Positions 45,246 through 58,742 are shown, counted from the first letter of the stretch. The stretch: DNA of 64,000 nucleotides from Juglans regia (GCF_001411555.2 NC_049903.1:30235083-30299082), one strand, 5' to 3'. Notes: generated by a model not told the origin, from the sequence alone. Made by a program: numbers and translations.

Positions 45246-46320
45246 TGTAAAGCCTCGATCTCGGATAGGTCGGAAAGTTACTTCCTGTCACTTAAACTCA
45301 CATATCACAGTATATATATAGACTAAACTTTCTTAATTACTCATAGATCTCACTATTTTTAACTCAAATACTCCAAATAATTAACTAGGAACACCATAAA
45401 CTCTCAATATAAATATCAACCTCTCAACATATCATGTCACCAGAATATAATAATTTTATTAAATAAAATTCTCCAATAACCATGGCATCCTTTTGTGTTT
45501 AGTCCACTGTGCTTAAATAATCTTATCCATATTCTGTAATCTTGATCCTCAATGGAAACATTCAAATTATCTGAAAAATATTGTGGATATAAGAGGTGAG
45601 TTATCAACAACTCAGTAAGCAAAAAACATATACTAGTATGTAAACATGAGAATTTTCAGAGAGTTCAGAATGTAGAAACAAATCATTTCAGTTTCAATAT
45701 GTAGATCTAAAAAACGTGTTATCAGAATATCAGAACAACTTTTCAAACTATTTATATTCAAATACCCTTTGGCATAGCATGGCTGAATGTCATTATTTTA
45801 TCAGATCATATCATTTCATATTATATCACCATATCATATCAGAGACCATGTATAAACCTCGTGGTAGGGTTGTGCTATCCCAGGTGGACAAATCAGACAG
45901 TATCAAAATGTGAATCTTTTTCTTATTCATTTTCGGAGCCCCGAGTGTGCACATAGGAAAGACCACGAAGGAAAACTACTTTGTTTTTAAAGTGTGTGCA
46001 CTCATATCAGAGATATTGGTACCAATCATATAACAGAAACAAAATGAGTGCACTCCCAAAATCGTTAATATCCATATAATTACTCCAAATAATTACATAT
46101 GATTAAACCCTACAATATCTCCCCATCACTACATTGATTTTTCTCTCGATTTTAAAATAAAATATCATCAACCTTGACTAATTCATGCAACTGGCATGCC
46201 CCTTGTAGCTAAACTTATGACCTGAAGTATTCATGCAACCCGTAACACGTAAATGTCCATGTTCATCATAGAGTTAACTCGTGACCCATGAGCAGCATAA
46301 TACTACGTTGGAGAGAGGGA

Positions 46321-46364
<44 letters not shown>

Positions 46365-47605
46365 CAGAGAGTGAGTGAGTGAGTGAGTGCCATACCGACA
46401 TTGGCAACCGAGAGGGATGGAGGTTGATCACGTTGGTTCAACCATGGGCAGAAGGGTTGAGCATGGTGTCGGTGGTTTTCGAGTGGTCGCACTGTGTCTC
46501 GAGCCCCACAACTTCCTAGTATAATTGGCTATGCGTGGGGTCTTGGAGCAATGGCTGGTGGTTAGGGGTTTAGCTGGGCATGGTGGTATATGCAAGGTGA
46601 GTATCACGGTGGCTACGTGGTGGTTGAACAGAGGAGGTTGCTTGTGGCTTTATAGCTCGTGTGGTGCATGCTTGCTGCTCTGTTTTGGGTGTCGAAAATA
46701 GAGGAGATTCATGGGTTTACGGTGGTAAGAGTTGGCTAACGGTAGTTGTCATGGCTTGCCGTCAATTATTCCCATTGTGGTTCACAATGGAACTGATGTG
46801 GAGGAGAGAGTGAAGGTAGTAACAATGTGGCTTGTCCGAGGGGAAGGGCATCTTCATCCATGGTTGCAGGAAGGAGGTTTTGTTTACTGCATGGTTGTTC
46901 GTACGTTGGTGGTTCTTAATGCAGGGCTGTTGGTTACTACTGGGGCTGAGCAGTGGGGGTTGTCCCACAGTGGTGCATGCAAGTGTGTTGTTGTATGGGG
47001 GAAAATAGTTGTGCTCTGTTTCGGTATAGGACAAACATAGGTGTTTGTTTTTGTGCATTGGTTGGGCCTTGCACCTAGGCTGTTTTTATGGTGGTTCATG
47101 GCGTGGATGGACTTTGCCTAAGACTTGCGTGAGTGAAGGCTCATGTTTGGATGGTGAGAGGGAGAGATTAACTGCTCGGACTCAAGGTCAGTCAACAGTG
47201 TTGGGTGCGGCGAAGCGTGAGAGAAATCGAGAGGGATATAAATGTTGGGTTTAAGGTAGTACAGTTGGCTCAAACTGTAGTGGCTTTTGAAGTTACTGAA
47301 AGTGGAGGAGAGGGTGCCGTGTTTCGAGGTGATTGAAGCTTGAACGTGGGCTGCGTTTTGATGCTCTAAATGTGGAAGAGGAATGATGGCTCATGCAATG
47401 TTAAGGTTCTGAAGGGAAGTTCGATAGAAGAAGAAGAAAAAGGTGGGATCTTGATTTGGGAAGAAGAGTATCGAAGGGCTAGGGCAAATGAGAAGCAGGA
47501 AAGAATTGGACATTTCATAGGATTGTCGAAACGGTGCATAGGGGAAGGATGGATCGTGCAATGTCGTTTTCATACTTTGAGTTCATTTAAAGCTTTTAAC
47601 TAGAA
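45246..47605 (-). mobile_element. Diverged LTR of the same family as the 48-61 kb LTRs, right end missing
   Basis: It begins TGTAAAGCCTCGATCTCGG, against TGTAACGCCCCGGTCATGG in the younger LTRs. It shares ordered blocks with them: 'AGGTGAGTTATCAACAACTC', 'CTCGTGGTAGGGTTGTGCTA', 'CGGAGCCCCGAGTGTGCACA' and a purine-rich GA tract. The other terminus (GTCCGAGTGTTACA) is absent before the duplicated unit begins at about 47,610. Open frames such as 46,732-47,040 have no family likeness and are LTR sequence, not genes. Orientation is taken from the family element with a visible PBS. Confidence 0.7.
46303..46391. repeat. (GA)n / (GAGT)n microsatellite
   Basis: A long GA run followed by 'GACAGAGACAGAGAGTGAGT' and GAGT repeats. 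The same position in the younger LTRs is a shorter GA-rich tract (about 50,150-50,215 and 60,800-60,870). Confidence 0.9.
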
Positions 47606-49867
47606 TAACGTAGAATGGTGTAGTTTTGGAATTGTTACTCTAAAACGCTGTGTTTTATCAGCTGGATGTGTAAGGGCCTTTATGTCTTTTATTAGTAATT
47701 CAGTGAGGGTCACGCAGATAAGATGAGAAAGGAATTTGGGATTCGGTATGTGAAATTTGAACCATTTTGGTATTTTCTTTTGTGAGGTTTTGGATTCATC
47801 GAAAATCCAAGTTATCAGCAATGGAAGCACTGTAGTTTCCATTTTCATCACCTTCCTGTGTTTACGTAATATTCCATACTCTACCATTGTTTTTACATTT
47901 TTACTGCACGAAGTCCATAACAAGCAACCTAACGATTTCTGTGTGGACCTTGGCGTGGTGAACATGGGACAGCATGATGTTGCCATTTGTTTGGGTGGCT
48001 TCCGGTTATGGAAGGGAGTCAATGTGGTGTTGTTCACTGCATAGTAAGGCTGCTAAGTGCGGTGTATGAGTGTATAGCTACTTGCGGCAACCCTAGTTTG
48101 GGAAAGAGGTTGTTGTGTATATGTATATGTATATATCTCTATTATCTATTATCTATTATCTTTATTATATAAGTGTCTATCTAACTGCTACAATATTTTT
48201 TTCTTGTTCTCCCGTTAAATTCTCTTGTTTGTTTTGCCCTGCCTTCCCAAGGTAGGGCAAAAAAAATGCCAACTTCCCAAGGTACTAAGTCAACAGAGCA
48301 AGACGAAACTATTCAATAAAAAAATTCTCCAATAACAAGTACCCTCTTTGTATTTAATATATTATGCTCACAAATCCTTACACATGCTTCATATTCTTGA
48401 ATCTTTGTTAAAATATCCAAAATATCTGAAAAATGTTAGGGGGATAAGGGGTGAGTTATCAACAACTTAGTAATCAGAGGACATATGCTAGCATGCAAAC
48501 ATGAGCATTTACAAAGTACAGTATGCAGAATAAAATATTTTCCAGAGTTATCATGTAGAACAAAACATGTTTTCAAAAATAAAAGAGCGATGTTTTTAAG
48601 ACAAGTAAAACCCAGAGTACTTTGGCATGCATAACATAACCTGAGCATCATCATCACATCAAAACAGAGCATCTCACAGAGCAGAGACCATGTTTCACTC
48701 CTGTGGTAGGGTTGTGCTAACCCCAATGGCCAAACTGGGCAGAGACAAAGGTGAAATCTTTCTCTTATTACTCTCGGAGCCCCGAGTGTCCATACAGAAA
48801 AGACCACATAAAAGCCACTTTGTTTCCAAAGTAGGTGCACTCAGAGAAAGAGAAGTTGGTACCAACCTAAACATAGCAGAGCAGAGCATAACAGAGCAGA
48901 GCAAAGACAGAGTCAGATACAAAATCAGTACACAATGCCAAAGGTTTTCAGATGCCATACCAAAACAAAACAGAGTATCAAAACATAACCAGATCATTCT
49001 CACTTACTAAAAAATCAAAGTCAAAGTATCTTTTTAAATCAATGCACAATTTTTCATATTCTCAATATCGCTCTTTTTTCATATTTCAGAGACAACATGA
49101 CAAAACTTAGCTCATGTTTACACAATGTATATCAAAAAATATTTTTCCTTTTTTCGTACAGATTTCATGAGTAATGCAAATAAGCGACCGATGTTGGTTT
49201 TTTCCAAGTTCTCATTTCATCACAAAATATGCAAAATTTTTAGAAAGTCAACCTTAGTCTTAATAACTCGTATAAAACTTAACATAGGAACCTCGCTTAC
49301 CTGGACTTCTTAGTCTTTTTTTTTTTGAATTTTCCTCAAAATGTCGAGCAACAATTAAGTGTCACCTATAAAATAATCACGTAATTCTCGTAAATTTCCA
49401 ATCAACCACGTATTTCAATATTTAAACCTAAAATGCTAAAAGAACCTATTTGAAATCCTCAAAACCTAAAATTCTCATAATTCCTAAAATACCATCATTT
49501 TCTAAAACCATCAATATCCACTTACTTGAATTCGTACCGAATAAGAAATTTAATCGAACAAGTATTAAGATAATTACGAAACTCAATAAAAAAAATATTT
49601 AAAATATCTAAAATACCAGCGTATTATAAATTAATAGAATACTTTGACTACATTAAAAATCTTATAAAATACGTCATGAAAAAACTCCTCTCTTAAAAAT
49701 AGGTTTACTTCCTTTAGTTAACAATATTATTAAAATATTATTTACACAAAAATAATATTTTATGAGTCTTAAGACAAAACCCATTTAAAGATAAATCCCA
49801 AAAGACCACTCATCCGAAAACATACATCTGAAACATATACCAGTAATAGTACTCAAAAATTAGGTTA

Positions 49868-49911
<44 letters not shown>

Positions 49912-51042
49912 CACACACACACACTTTAAAAAAACAAAACAATTTACATATATGTATATATACATTCCTTAAGAGAAAACTAGCAGTGAACGGAAACAAA
50001 AACACAGAAATAATCGAGGTAGCGACGGCAGGGACTTACACTAGGAGAAGTTAGGGCCGCGTGCGACGACTGGGCTGGAATAATGTGGTGGCGCGATTGT
50101 CGAGCTGGGGAGGGAGTGCGGCGGCAAAGCTGCCTACACTGGGCGGCGAGAGCGAGAGAGGTAGAGAGAGATGAGCGGGAGGGAGAGCGAGGCAGACAGA
50201 GAGAGAGATGACGGCATACGATGGCGACGGGGTTGCGGCAGTGGCTTCCGTCATGTAACATGGCTAAAAAAACTGAGTGCACGGGGAGAGTGATAGGCCA
50301 GCGGAGGGGAGCTCAGTGGAGGACTTGAGCAAGAACTTGCTTTGTTTTTGTATGGATAAAACAAAGTATGGGCTTGTGGGGTTGGTTGGATGGTGGCGTC
50401 CAATGGAGCTTGGGCTTTGGTGTTGCTCGTTTACGGTGGAGAGAGGGGCCACGGTGCAACTGGGTGGTTTGGTTTAGCGGTGTCACGAAACGTGACACTG
50501 GGTTCCGTTTTGGGCTATGGCTGGGGGACTGCATGGTGCACGGTGGGGCTTTGGCTTCAGTGATGGTCATTGACGGTAGAGGGAGGGCTATAGAGCAATA
50601 CACTAGGCCTTGGGTAGGCGGTTTCCATGAGGTGGAGGTGGTGGTGCTACGGGACGACAAAAACTGGGCGGTGGCTGGTGGTAGCTACGTGGAGGTGCAG
50701 TACTGGGTAGGTGGATGGGTTTGACGGAGGCTGAGCCATAGTGTAAGCATGCTACGATCGTACGTGCGTGGTGGAGCCGTTGGGCTGATTTTCAGACGGT
50801 GTTAAGAAACTGAGTTATGGTGCTGCGACTTGGTGTTTTGCAGAAAGTATGTATATATATATAAAGGTGATTGAACGTAAAAGGAAAACCCTAGAGCCGT
50901 AGGAGACGTGCAAGTGCAAGGGAGTGAATAAATACATTAGATACGTGCATGCTTATGACTAACGGAAAAAGGCATGTAGAGGTGGGGAGTTTTAAAAATC
51001 AAATGGAGAGAAAATCGGGCTTGACTGGGTCCGAGTGTTACA

Positions 51043-51053
51043 TTCTCCCCCTT
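51043..51053 (-). other. Polypurine tract of the LTR element
   Basis: On the minus strand AAGGGGGAGAA directly precedes the LTR start TGTAACACTCGG. This is the usual site where plus-strand DNA synthesis is primed and it fixes the element's orientation. Confidence 0.8.
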
Positions 51054-53179
51054 AAAAAAAATTTCATCCTCGAAATTTGCTAGTACCACAAGCAAAGCCT
51101 TTATATGCAACAACCATTCCATGCCTACACCAAATGTCAATCATATTGTCGGACCTAATTAATATTCCAAATTCTAACCCCTCCAATATTGTCGATCATA
51201 TTCTCCCATATTTTCCCTAGCCATAGACGTTCGTGCACACTGCCATTTCAAGTCTAAAATATAAACCTCAATCATGCAATTAACGACCAAATAATAAATT
51301 TCAAATCTCCCACCTAATATAAAAACCTCAATAATATAATTAAAAACCTAAAATAATTTTGAACTCTCCACATAATCTTACAAATATTGAAATAGACTCT
51401 CAAATTATCATGTCACCATAGGCACACTTCCGCTGCGCACTTTAACAACTTGTAGTCCTAAACACATTGTATCTCAAATCAAGTACATCTGAAAAGAACT
51501 ATCCTCCACATTTAACCAATCCATACACCTTTTTTTTTTCTCGTTAGATTTAATTTTTGCGAAATCTCCCAACATGTATGTAGCCTCTAATACATCGATA
51601 TCACAAGTTTAAACCTCCAAATCCTAATCAAAATTTGTTCCACGAAGTCAACCAAAAATCTATACCTTAAAACCTGTCAGAATTATTTCCTACCATCCAC
51701 AGAATACGCCTACCAAAATTAAAATCTCAAATGTCATAAAATAGTTTCCTTGAAAAATATTTTGCAAAATCCAAAACCTCAGATTTTGTAGAACTCATTC
51801 CATAGGTCCGCAAGTGCTAAAACCTTACATATCATCAAAAATCATATCCTAGAGCCCGCAGAATTCTACGACCTTAAATCTCATCAAAATCATTCTTTAA
51901 AGTATGCAAAATTTCTAAATTCCAAAGTTTTTAAGATTTTGAACTCGACGACGAGGCGGCATCCCGTAAGCTTAAACTTGGTTAAATGTTCTAAAATTGA
52001 AAACAAAATGTAGGTATCGATAAAAATATATATGCTAAATAAATATTTAAAACAAATTCAAGATTTTTTTTTTCCAAATCCTAACCATATCTTTAACCAA
52101 CTCAAATAACCCTTCTTACTATCAATAATCACCAACTTGACATCGCTTTAAACTCATGCATGCTCCTTATAATCTAAACCTCAAAAGTCATGAATTCAAT
52201 TCGAAACATATGGCAATTCTAAAACCTCAAATTTCGAAGATCACAATCACTAATGCCTTCCGATTGTAAGACTTTAAATATCAAAATAATCGTCCCTTGC
52301 AACTTGCAGATTTCTAGATATCAAATATGAAATTATTTCCTAAAGTTTGCCAAAATCCACAACTTCATACGCCAAATATCTATATAACCTCAAACCTAGC
52401 TTTTAATTAAGCTTACGTACACCTTAAGAAAATCTAAACCCCAAATCCTATAAGGATTCTTTTCTATAATATGTAAATAAGCCTACCTGATCTTAAGACT
52501 TCAAGTGTCATGAAGGCCATTCCTTAAATTCTACAAACTTTAAAACCTCAAATTTCCAAAACTCAACCAATAAAGTATGTAGAATCTCAAACCTTCTATA
52601 TCCACATCATCATCCCAATAGTCCTCAAATCTCTACACTTCAAAAAGGAACGGTATTCCCTACAACCCATAGATATCCAAATCTCATATGTTTATAGTCT
52701 GCAGAACCTCAAACCTGACTTTTAAACAAGCGTATTTACACCTATAAAATCTAAACCATAAATATTATCAAAATCATTTTCTACATTCCATCAAATAAGC
52801 CTATTGGATCAAAAACCTTAAATGTCATGAAGATCGGTTCTTTAAATTCAAAAAATTTAAGACTTCAAATTTCCTAGAACATATTTCCAAAAGCCTGTCA
52901 GATTCTAAAACCTTAAATACAACTTTCATAATCTTTTAGTCCTTAAATTTCTACAACCTCAAATCAGAAGTTACATCCTAAACCCACAATATCCAAAACC
53001 TCATATGTTATAGTCTGCAGAACCTCTAACCTGGCTTTCGGTCAAACTTATATCAATTTCCAAATCTAAACCTTAAATCATAGCCAAGTTGTGTCCTACA
53101 GCCTACAGTATAAGCCAATCGAATCTAAAATCTCAAATTCCATCAAACTCCTTATTATAGTATGCAGAATCTCAAACAT
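51054..53179. other. Internal domain of the LTR element, non-coding
   Basis: About 2.1 kb with no open frame above 60 codons away from its edges. The text is a loose iteration of phrases such as 'AACCTCAAATTTC', 'AAACCTTAAATATC' and 'CAGAACCTCAAACCTG', as if expanded from short repeats. Nothing resembles gag, protease, RT or integrase. Confidence 0.7.
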
Positions 53180-53192
53180 GTCTCTAATACCA
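53180..53192 (-). other. Primer binding site (tRNA-Met type) of the LTR element
   Basis: On the minus strand it reads TGGTATTAGAGAC, two bases inside the right LTR. Initiator-Met tRNA sites of plant LTR elements begin TGGTATCAGAGC, so about 11 of the first 12 positions fit. Confidence 0.8.
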
Positions 53193-55509
53193 ACTGTAAC
53201 GCCCCGGTCATGGATGGGTCGGAGAGTTACCTCTTAACACTTACAATCATATCTCACCGTACAAATATAAACTGAAATTCCTCAATTTCTCATAGACCTC
53301 ATTGTTTTATACCATTTACTTCAAAATAAAGAACTAAGAGTACGACGAAGTCTAAAAAAAATGCCAACTTCCCAAGGTACTAAGTCAACAGAGCAAGACG
53401 AAACTATTCAATAAAAAAATTCTCCAATAACAAGTATCCTCTTTGTATTTAATATACTATGCTCACAAAGCCTTATACATGCTTCCTATTCTTGAACCTC
53501 CGTTGAAGTATCCAAAATATCTGAAAAATGTTGGGGAGATAAGGGGTGAGTTATTAACAACTCAGTAAGCAGAAGGCATATGCTAGCGTGCAAACATGAG
53601 CATTTACAAAGTACAGTATGCAGAACAAAATATTTTCCAGAGTTATCATGCAGAACAAAACATGTTTTCAAAAGTAAAAGAGTGATGGTTTTAAGACAAG
53701 TAAAACCCAGAGTACTTTAGTATGCATAACATAACCTGAGCATTATCATCACATCAAAACAGAGCATCTCACAGAGCAGAAACCATGTTTCACCCCCGTG
53801 GTAGGGTTGTGCTAACCCTGGTGGCCAAACCGGGCAGAGATAGGGTGAAATCTTTCCTTTATTAATCTCAGAGCCCCAAGTGTGCACACATGAAAGACCA
53901 CATAAAAATCACTTTATTTTCAAAGTGGGTGCACTCAGAGACAGAGAAGTTGGTACCAACCCCAACAGAGCAGAGACAAAGTCAGATACAAAATCAGTAC
54001 ACCATGCCAAATATTTTCGGATGCCATATCAAAACAAAACAGAGTACCAAAACATAACGAGATCATTCTCACTTACTGAAAATTTTTTCTAAATTAATGC
54101 ACAATTTTTCAGATTCTCAATATCGCTCTTTTTTCAGATTTCAGAGACAACATGACAAAACTTAACTCATGTTTACACAATGTATGTCAAAAAATATTTT
54201 TCATTTTTCGTACAGATTTCATGAGTAATGCAAATAAGCGACTGATATTGGTTTTTTCCAAGTTCTCATTTCATCACAAAATATGTAAAGTTTTCAGAAA
54301 GTCAATCTCAGTCTTAATAACTCGTAAAAAACCTAGCATAGGAACCCCGCTTACATGGACTTCTTAGTTTTTTTTCAAAATTTTCCTTAAAATGTCGAGT
54401 AATAATTAAGCGTCACCTATAAAATAATCACGTAATTCTCGTAAATTTCCAATCAACCACGTATTTCGATATTTAAATCTAAAATGCTAAAAGAACCTAT
54501 TTAAATTCTCATAATTCCTAAAATACCATCAATTTCTAAAACCATCAATATCCATTTAATCGAATTCGTACTCAATAAGAAATTTAATTGAACAAATATT
54601 AAGATAATTACGGAACTCAATAAAAAAATAAGAGAGATGTGTGGGAGGGAGAGCGAGGGAGGCAGAGAAAGAGATGACGGCGTGCGGTGGTGACGGGTTT
54701 GCGTGCAGTGGCTTCTGTCATGTAACATGGCTAAAAAAATCGAGGGCATGGGGAGAGTGATAGGCAGGCGGAGGGGAGCTCAGTGGCGGACTTGAGCAAG
54801 AACTTGCTCTATTTTTGGATGAATAAAACAGAGTATGGGCTTGCGGGGTTGGTTGGATGGTGGCGTCCGGTGGGGCTTGGGCTTTGGTGTTACCCGTTTA
54901 TGGTGGAGAGAGGGGCCACGGTGCAACTGGGTGGTCTGGTTTAGCGGCATCACGGAACGTGACACTGGGTTCCGTTTTGGGCTATGGCTGGGGGACTGCA
55001 TGGTGCACGGTGTTACTTTGGCTTCGGTGATGGTCAATGACAGTAGAGGGAGGGCTATAGAGCAGTACACTAGGCCTTGGGTAGGCGGTTTCCATGAGAT
55101 GGAGGTGGTGGTGCTACGGGACGACAAAAATTGGGTTGTGGCTGGGGGTAGCTACATGGAGGTGCAGTACTGGGTAGGTGGACTGGTTTGATGGAGGCTG
55201 AGCCGTAGTGTAAGCATGCTGTGATCGTACGTGCATGGTGGAGGCGTTGGGCTGATTTTTGGACGATGTTAAGAAACTGAGTTATGGTGCTGCGGCTTGG
55301 TGTTTTGCAGAAAGTATGTATATATATATAAAGATGATTGAACGTAAAAGGAAAACCCTAGAGCCGTAGGAGACGTGCAAGTGCAAGGGAGTGAATAAAT
55401 ACATTAGATAGGTGCATGCTTATGACTAACGAAAAGAGGCGTGTAGAGGTGGGGAGTTTTAAAAATCAAATGGAGAGAAAATCGGGTTTGACTGGGTCCG
55501 AGTGTTACA

Positions 55510-55687
55510 CCGACAGTCGACGGTTTAACCCTTACAAAGTAGCGCGCTCAGGAGGTCGCCGCCAGACTCTTTAACAACTCTGATGCCGCAGCTGTCGTTG
55601 GTGCCCTCGATGCCAAGTGCCCTAAGATTGAGAATGGCGCTTCTAGATTTGATTCCCTAGACTCTGGATTTAGCTCTGTACTCCCAG
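55510..55687 (+). pseudogene. KH-domain protein gene, 3' part of exon 1 (unit 1)
   Basis: Directly after the LTR end, the frame reads VDGLTLTK, a TAG stop, RAQEVAARLFNNSDAAAVVG, then ALDAKCPKIENGASRFDSL and ends at a GGTTCT donor at 55,687. Plant KH-domain (FUSE-binding-like) proteins have '(V/M)D...LAKQ(R/K)AQE(V/I)AARLFN' near the N-terminus. The Gln codon before RAQE is TAG here and CAG in unit 2. The 5' part of the exon is deleted from this unit. No KH domain itself is present. Confidence 0.75.
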
Positions 55688-55802
55688 GTTCTCTCTAATC
55701 CTTTTAGAAATTTATTTTTTGCTTCTCGAGTTATGATGTTAATGTTCTCCACTTGCACATATTTTTTCGTAATTACTTTTGGGAAAACCAACTGTAAATC
55801 AG

Positions 55803-56010
55803 CTAGTGCAGAGTCATATTAGCGTGACCAAACCCTCCCACAGCTCCTGCATGGTGGGGCAAGTGCAGTGGCCCAAAGAGAACCATTTGAGAATGTTGGA
55901 TCTCTCGTAGGTCTAGCCCGTGCTAAGGGTCACGGGGTCTTGCATCGGCTCCAAAGAGATCGGGCAGATAAACACCGAGGGCACATCTATGGGTTCACAT
56001 TCATTGCCAG
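55803..56010 (-). pseudogene. U-box (PUB E3 ligase) fragment, unit 1
   Basis: Homologous to the unit 2 fragment (62,009-62,218). It carries a 3-bp and a 1-bp deletion relative to it near 55,823-55,850, the latter shifting the frame. The antisense U-box text (EPMQDPVTLSTG region) is otherwise kept. Confidence 0.65.
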
Positions 56011-56153
56011 GGGAAAATGTTTACCTTAATGACTTTTAACGTTTGAAAATTGTCGACTCTGAAGATTTAGAATTACAGTTGGTAAATGTGCTTTGTTTGT
56101 GTTGAAATCATACCGAGTTGTCGGTTTTCTTGGAAGATTTGAATTGTTTGTAA

Positions 56154-56823
56154 GGGCACTCCCAATGGATGTTTTAAAATACAATTTTCTTTAAAATATA
56201 AAGAATATTGATCAAAATAAGGATTCAATGGATGTTGTAAATCATCTTTATTTTCCAAGTAGCTACAGTAACCCCGCTACATTTATAGATTACTGTTTAT
56301 GCATGTAAAACATTTTTAATTATTTCTCTCTCCTCTGAATTTCCTTTTTCCCTTTATTCTATTTTTGTTTCAGCCCCTGCGTGGTATTGGCTAGTCATAG
56401 TTGCTTATCTATTGGATTTATCTGCTAGAGAATCCACTAAAGTGTATTGAAAACTAGAACTAGATTTCTCAATTTTTTCTATGTTATTTTATAAGTAATT
56501 TAAAATAAGACATAATTTTTTCTCCATTTTTTTTTGTTATATTTTGAATCAATGTTTAGTTTGATTTAAAATACAATATAATGATATGAGATTGTCTATG
56601 AGGAGATATTGTAAATATTAAAATATATGAAGATATTATTGATAGTTAGAGAAAATATTTTAAATGAATAAAAAATATTAAAAAGTATAATATTTAAATG
56701 ATATGAAAAAAAAATAGATAAGCTGATGTATGACATATTGTAAAAGTCAGTATGTAAAATAGAAAAATTAGGTTTTAGTGATGTATTTTGAAGGATAGGA
56801 TGAAATATCCATTGTGAGTGCTC
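56154..56823. mobile_element. Tourist-like (PIF/Harbinger) MITE, 670 bp, present only in unit 1
   Basis: Left end GGGCACTCCCAATGGAT. The right end inverted reads GAGCACTCACAATGGAT. A perfect TAA duplication flanks it (56151-56153 and 56824-56826). Unit 2 has the empty site 'GTTTGTAAGTCACG' with a single TAA at about 62,361. AT-rich, no coding; the 104-codon minus frame inside has no motif. Confidence 0.92.
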
Positions 56824-57559
56824 TAAGTCATAGAAAAATATAAATTCTTGGAGTGAAATATATGTTGGAAATGTTTGTATGTCACTGCAAATGCATGTTT
56901 CTCCCACCATGAGTCGGTTGTTTCATTTTTTTTATCTTTGGTAAAAAATGAAAAAGCTATTATTTGTGAATAAAATTAAAAAAGTCAGGGGACTTTTAAG
57001 GATTTAATTAAAGAACAGAAGAAGATTGTTTGTGGAAACCACGAACATCTTCAAGAACAAAATCTCAACACAAGTTTTAACTGTAAATCATGCTGCTCTA
57101 ATTTTTTATGTTCTTTTCCTTTCTATTTTCTTAATTTTCTCTAGGGTGTTTGGTTCTAAGAAACTGAAATGTAATTGGGTTTTGTTCTTGAACACATTTG
57201 TAGCTTAGTTTTCTTGTATTGAAAACAGGAATTGATAACGCAAATGTCATCATAGAATGGCTATTTGTTTTGACAGGTTGCTTTGGCTGTTGCCACCAAG
57301 AGGTATATGTATGTGTACTTTTTCTTGCCATTGAGTGCTTTTCTTCCTGATCTCCCGGACAAAAATTGTATTCTTTTATTGATATTATTTTTCTTGAATT
57401 TTGCAAGCGGGATGCGTTTGAATTGTTATTTCTTCCTTCTATCATATTGATAAGTCAGTGAATTTGTGTTTATCTAAATTTTGGGTCCTTGGCTGGGGAA
57501 AAGCAAACCTTTGAATGTTATTCAATATTTGCTATCATCGAGATGGCTGTCTTATATCT

Positions 57560-57853
<294 letters not shown>

Positions 57854-58742
57854 TAACTAGTTTTGGAATTGTTACTCTAAAACGCTGTGTTTTATTAGCT
57901 GGATGTGTAAGGGCCTTTATGTCTTTTACTAGTAATTTAGTTAGAGTCACGCAGATAAGATGAGAAAGGAATCTGGGATTCGGTATGTGAAATCTGAACC
58001 ATTTTGGTATTTTCTTTTGGGAGGTTTTGGATTCCTCAAAAATCCAAGTTATCAGCAATGGAAGCACTGTAGTTTCCATTTTCATCACCTTCCTGCGTTT
58101 ACGTAATATTCCATACTCTGCCATTGTTTTTACATTTTTACTGCACTAAGTCCATAACAAGCAACCTGATGATTTCTGTGTGGACCTTGACGTGGTGAAC
58201 ATGGTACTGCATGATGTTGCCATTTGTTTGGGTGTCTGCCGGTTATGGAAGGGAGTCAATGTGGTGTTGTTCACTGCATAGTAGGGCTGCTAAGTGCGGT
58301 GTATGAGTGTATAGATACCTGCGGCAACCCTAGTTTGGGAAAGAGGTTGTTGTGTATATGTATATATCTCTATTATCTATTATCTTTTATCTCTATTATA
58401 TAAGTGTCTATCTAACTGCTACAGTATTTTTTTCTTGTTCTCTTGTTAAATTTTCTTGTTTCTGTTATCTCCGTTAACTTTTGCCCTGCCTTGCACATGT
58501 TCTATAGTCTACTGTTCTCTCTCCTTGGCTTAGGGTTGCTCTCATCTCTCTCACACTTACAATGGCAGACGAAGTGCAATACTCGTCTGGCAGTGACATT
58601 GCCGCCAACAAGCATAAGTCGAGGAACCAACAACGCCGTCTACTGGCACTCGCAGGCCCATCGGATTCTCCGCTCCAATCGCTCCTCAGTCTCCTGATTC
58701 TGGCCACGTGCCGCCTCCCTCATACAACAACATTCTGCCGCT

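Larger units (their letters stand above)
48260..55509 (-). mobile_element. Non-autonomous LTR retrotransposon with two LTRs, in the KH exon of unit 1
   Basis: LTRs lie at 48,260-51,042 (outer end lost) and 53,195-55,509 (internally deleted by several hundred bases near 54,627). Full LTR termini are TGTAACGCC and GTCCGAGTGTTACA. Orientation is minus: beside the right LTR the complement of a tRNA-Met primer site, TGGTATTAGAGAC, lies at 53,180-53,192, and beside the left LTR the polypurine tract AAGGGGGAGAA lies at 51,043-51,053. The 2.15-kb interior has no frame of any length and is monotonous AT-rich text ('AAACCTCAAATTTC'). Gag and pol are absent, so it moved with proteins from elsewhere. LTRs longer than the interior recall LARD-type elements. 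Confidence 0.85.

Noticed and set aside
46732..47040. 102-codon plus frame and its minus partner.
   Set aside because: It lies within an old LTR related to the 48-61 kb LTRs, has no motif, and matching frames are not conserved in the younger copies.
50368..50724. 118-codon frame repeated at 54,835 and 61,027, with antisense 115-codon frames.
   Set aside because: It recurs because the LTR recurs. It starts MGLWGWLDGG and has no family likeness. Differences between copies are not confined to silent sites by eye, and one copy ends early.
57026..57208. Identical 60-codon frames at 57,026 and 62,562.
   Set aside because: Identity reflects the segmental duplication. The text is intron-like (T-rich, hydrophobic by composition) and lacks a motif.
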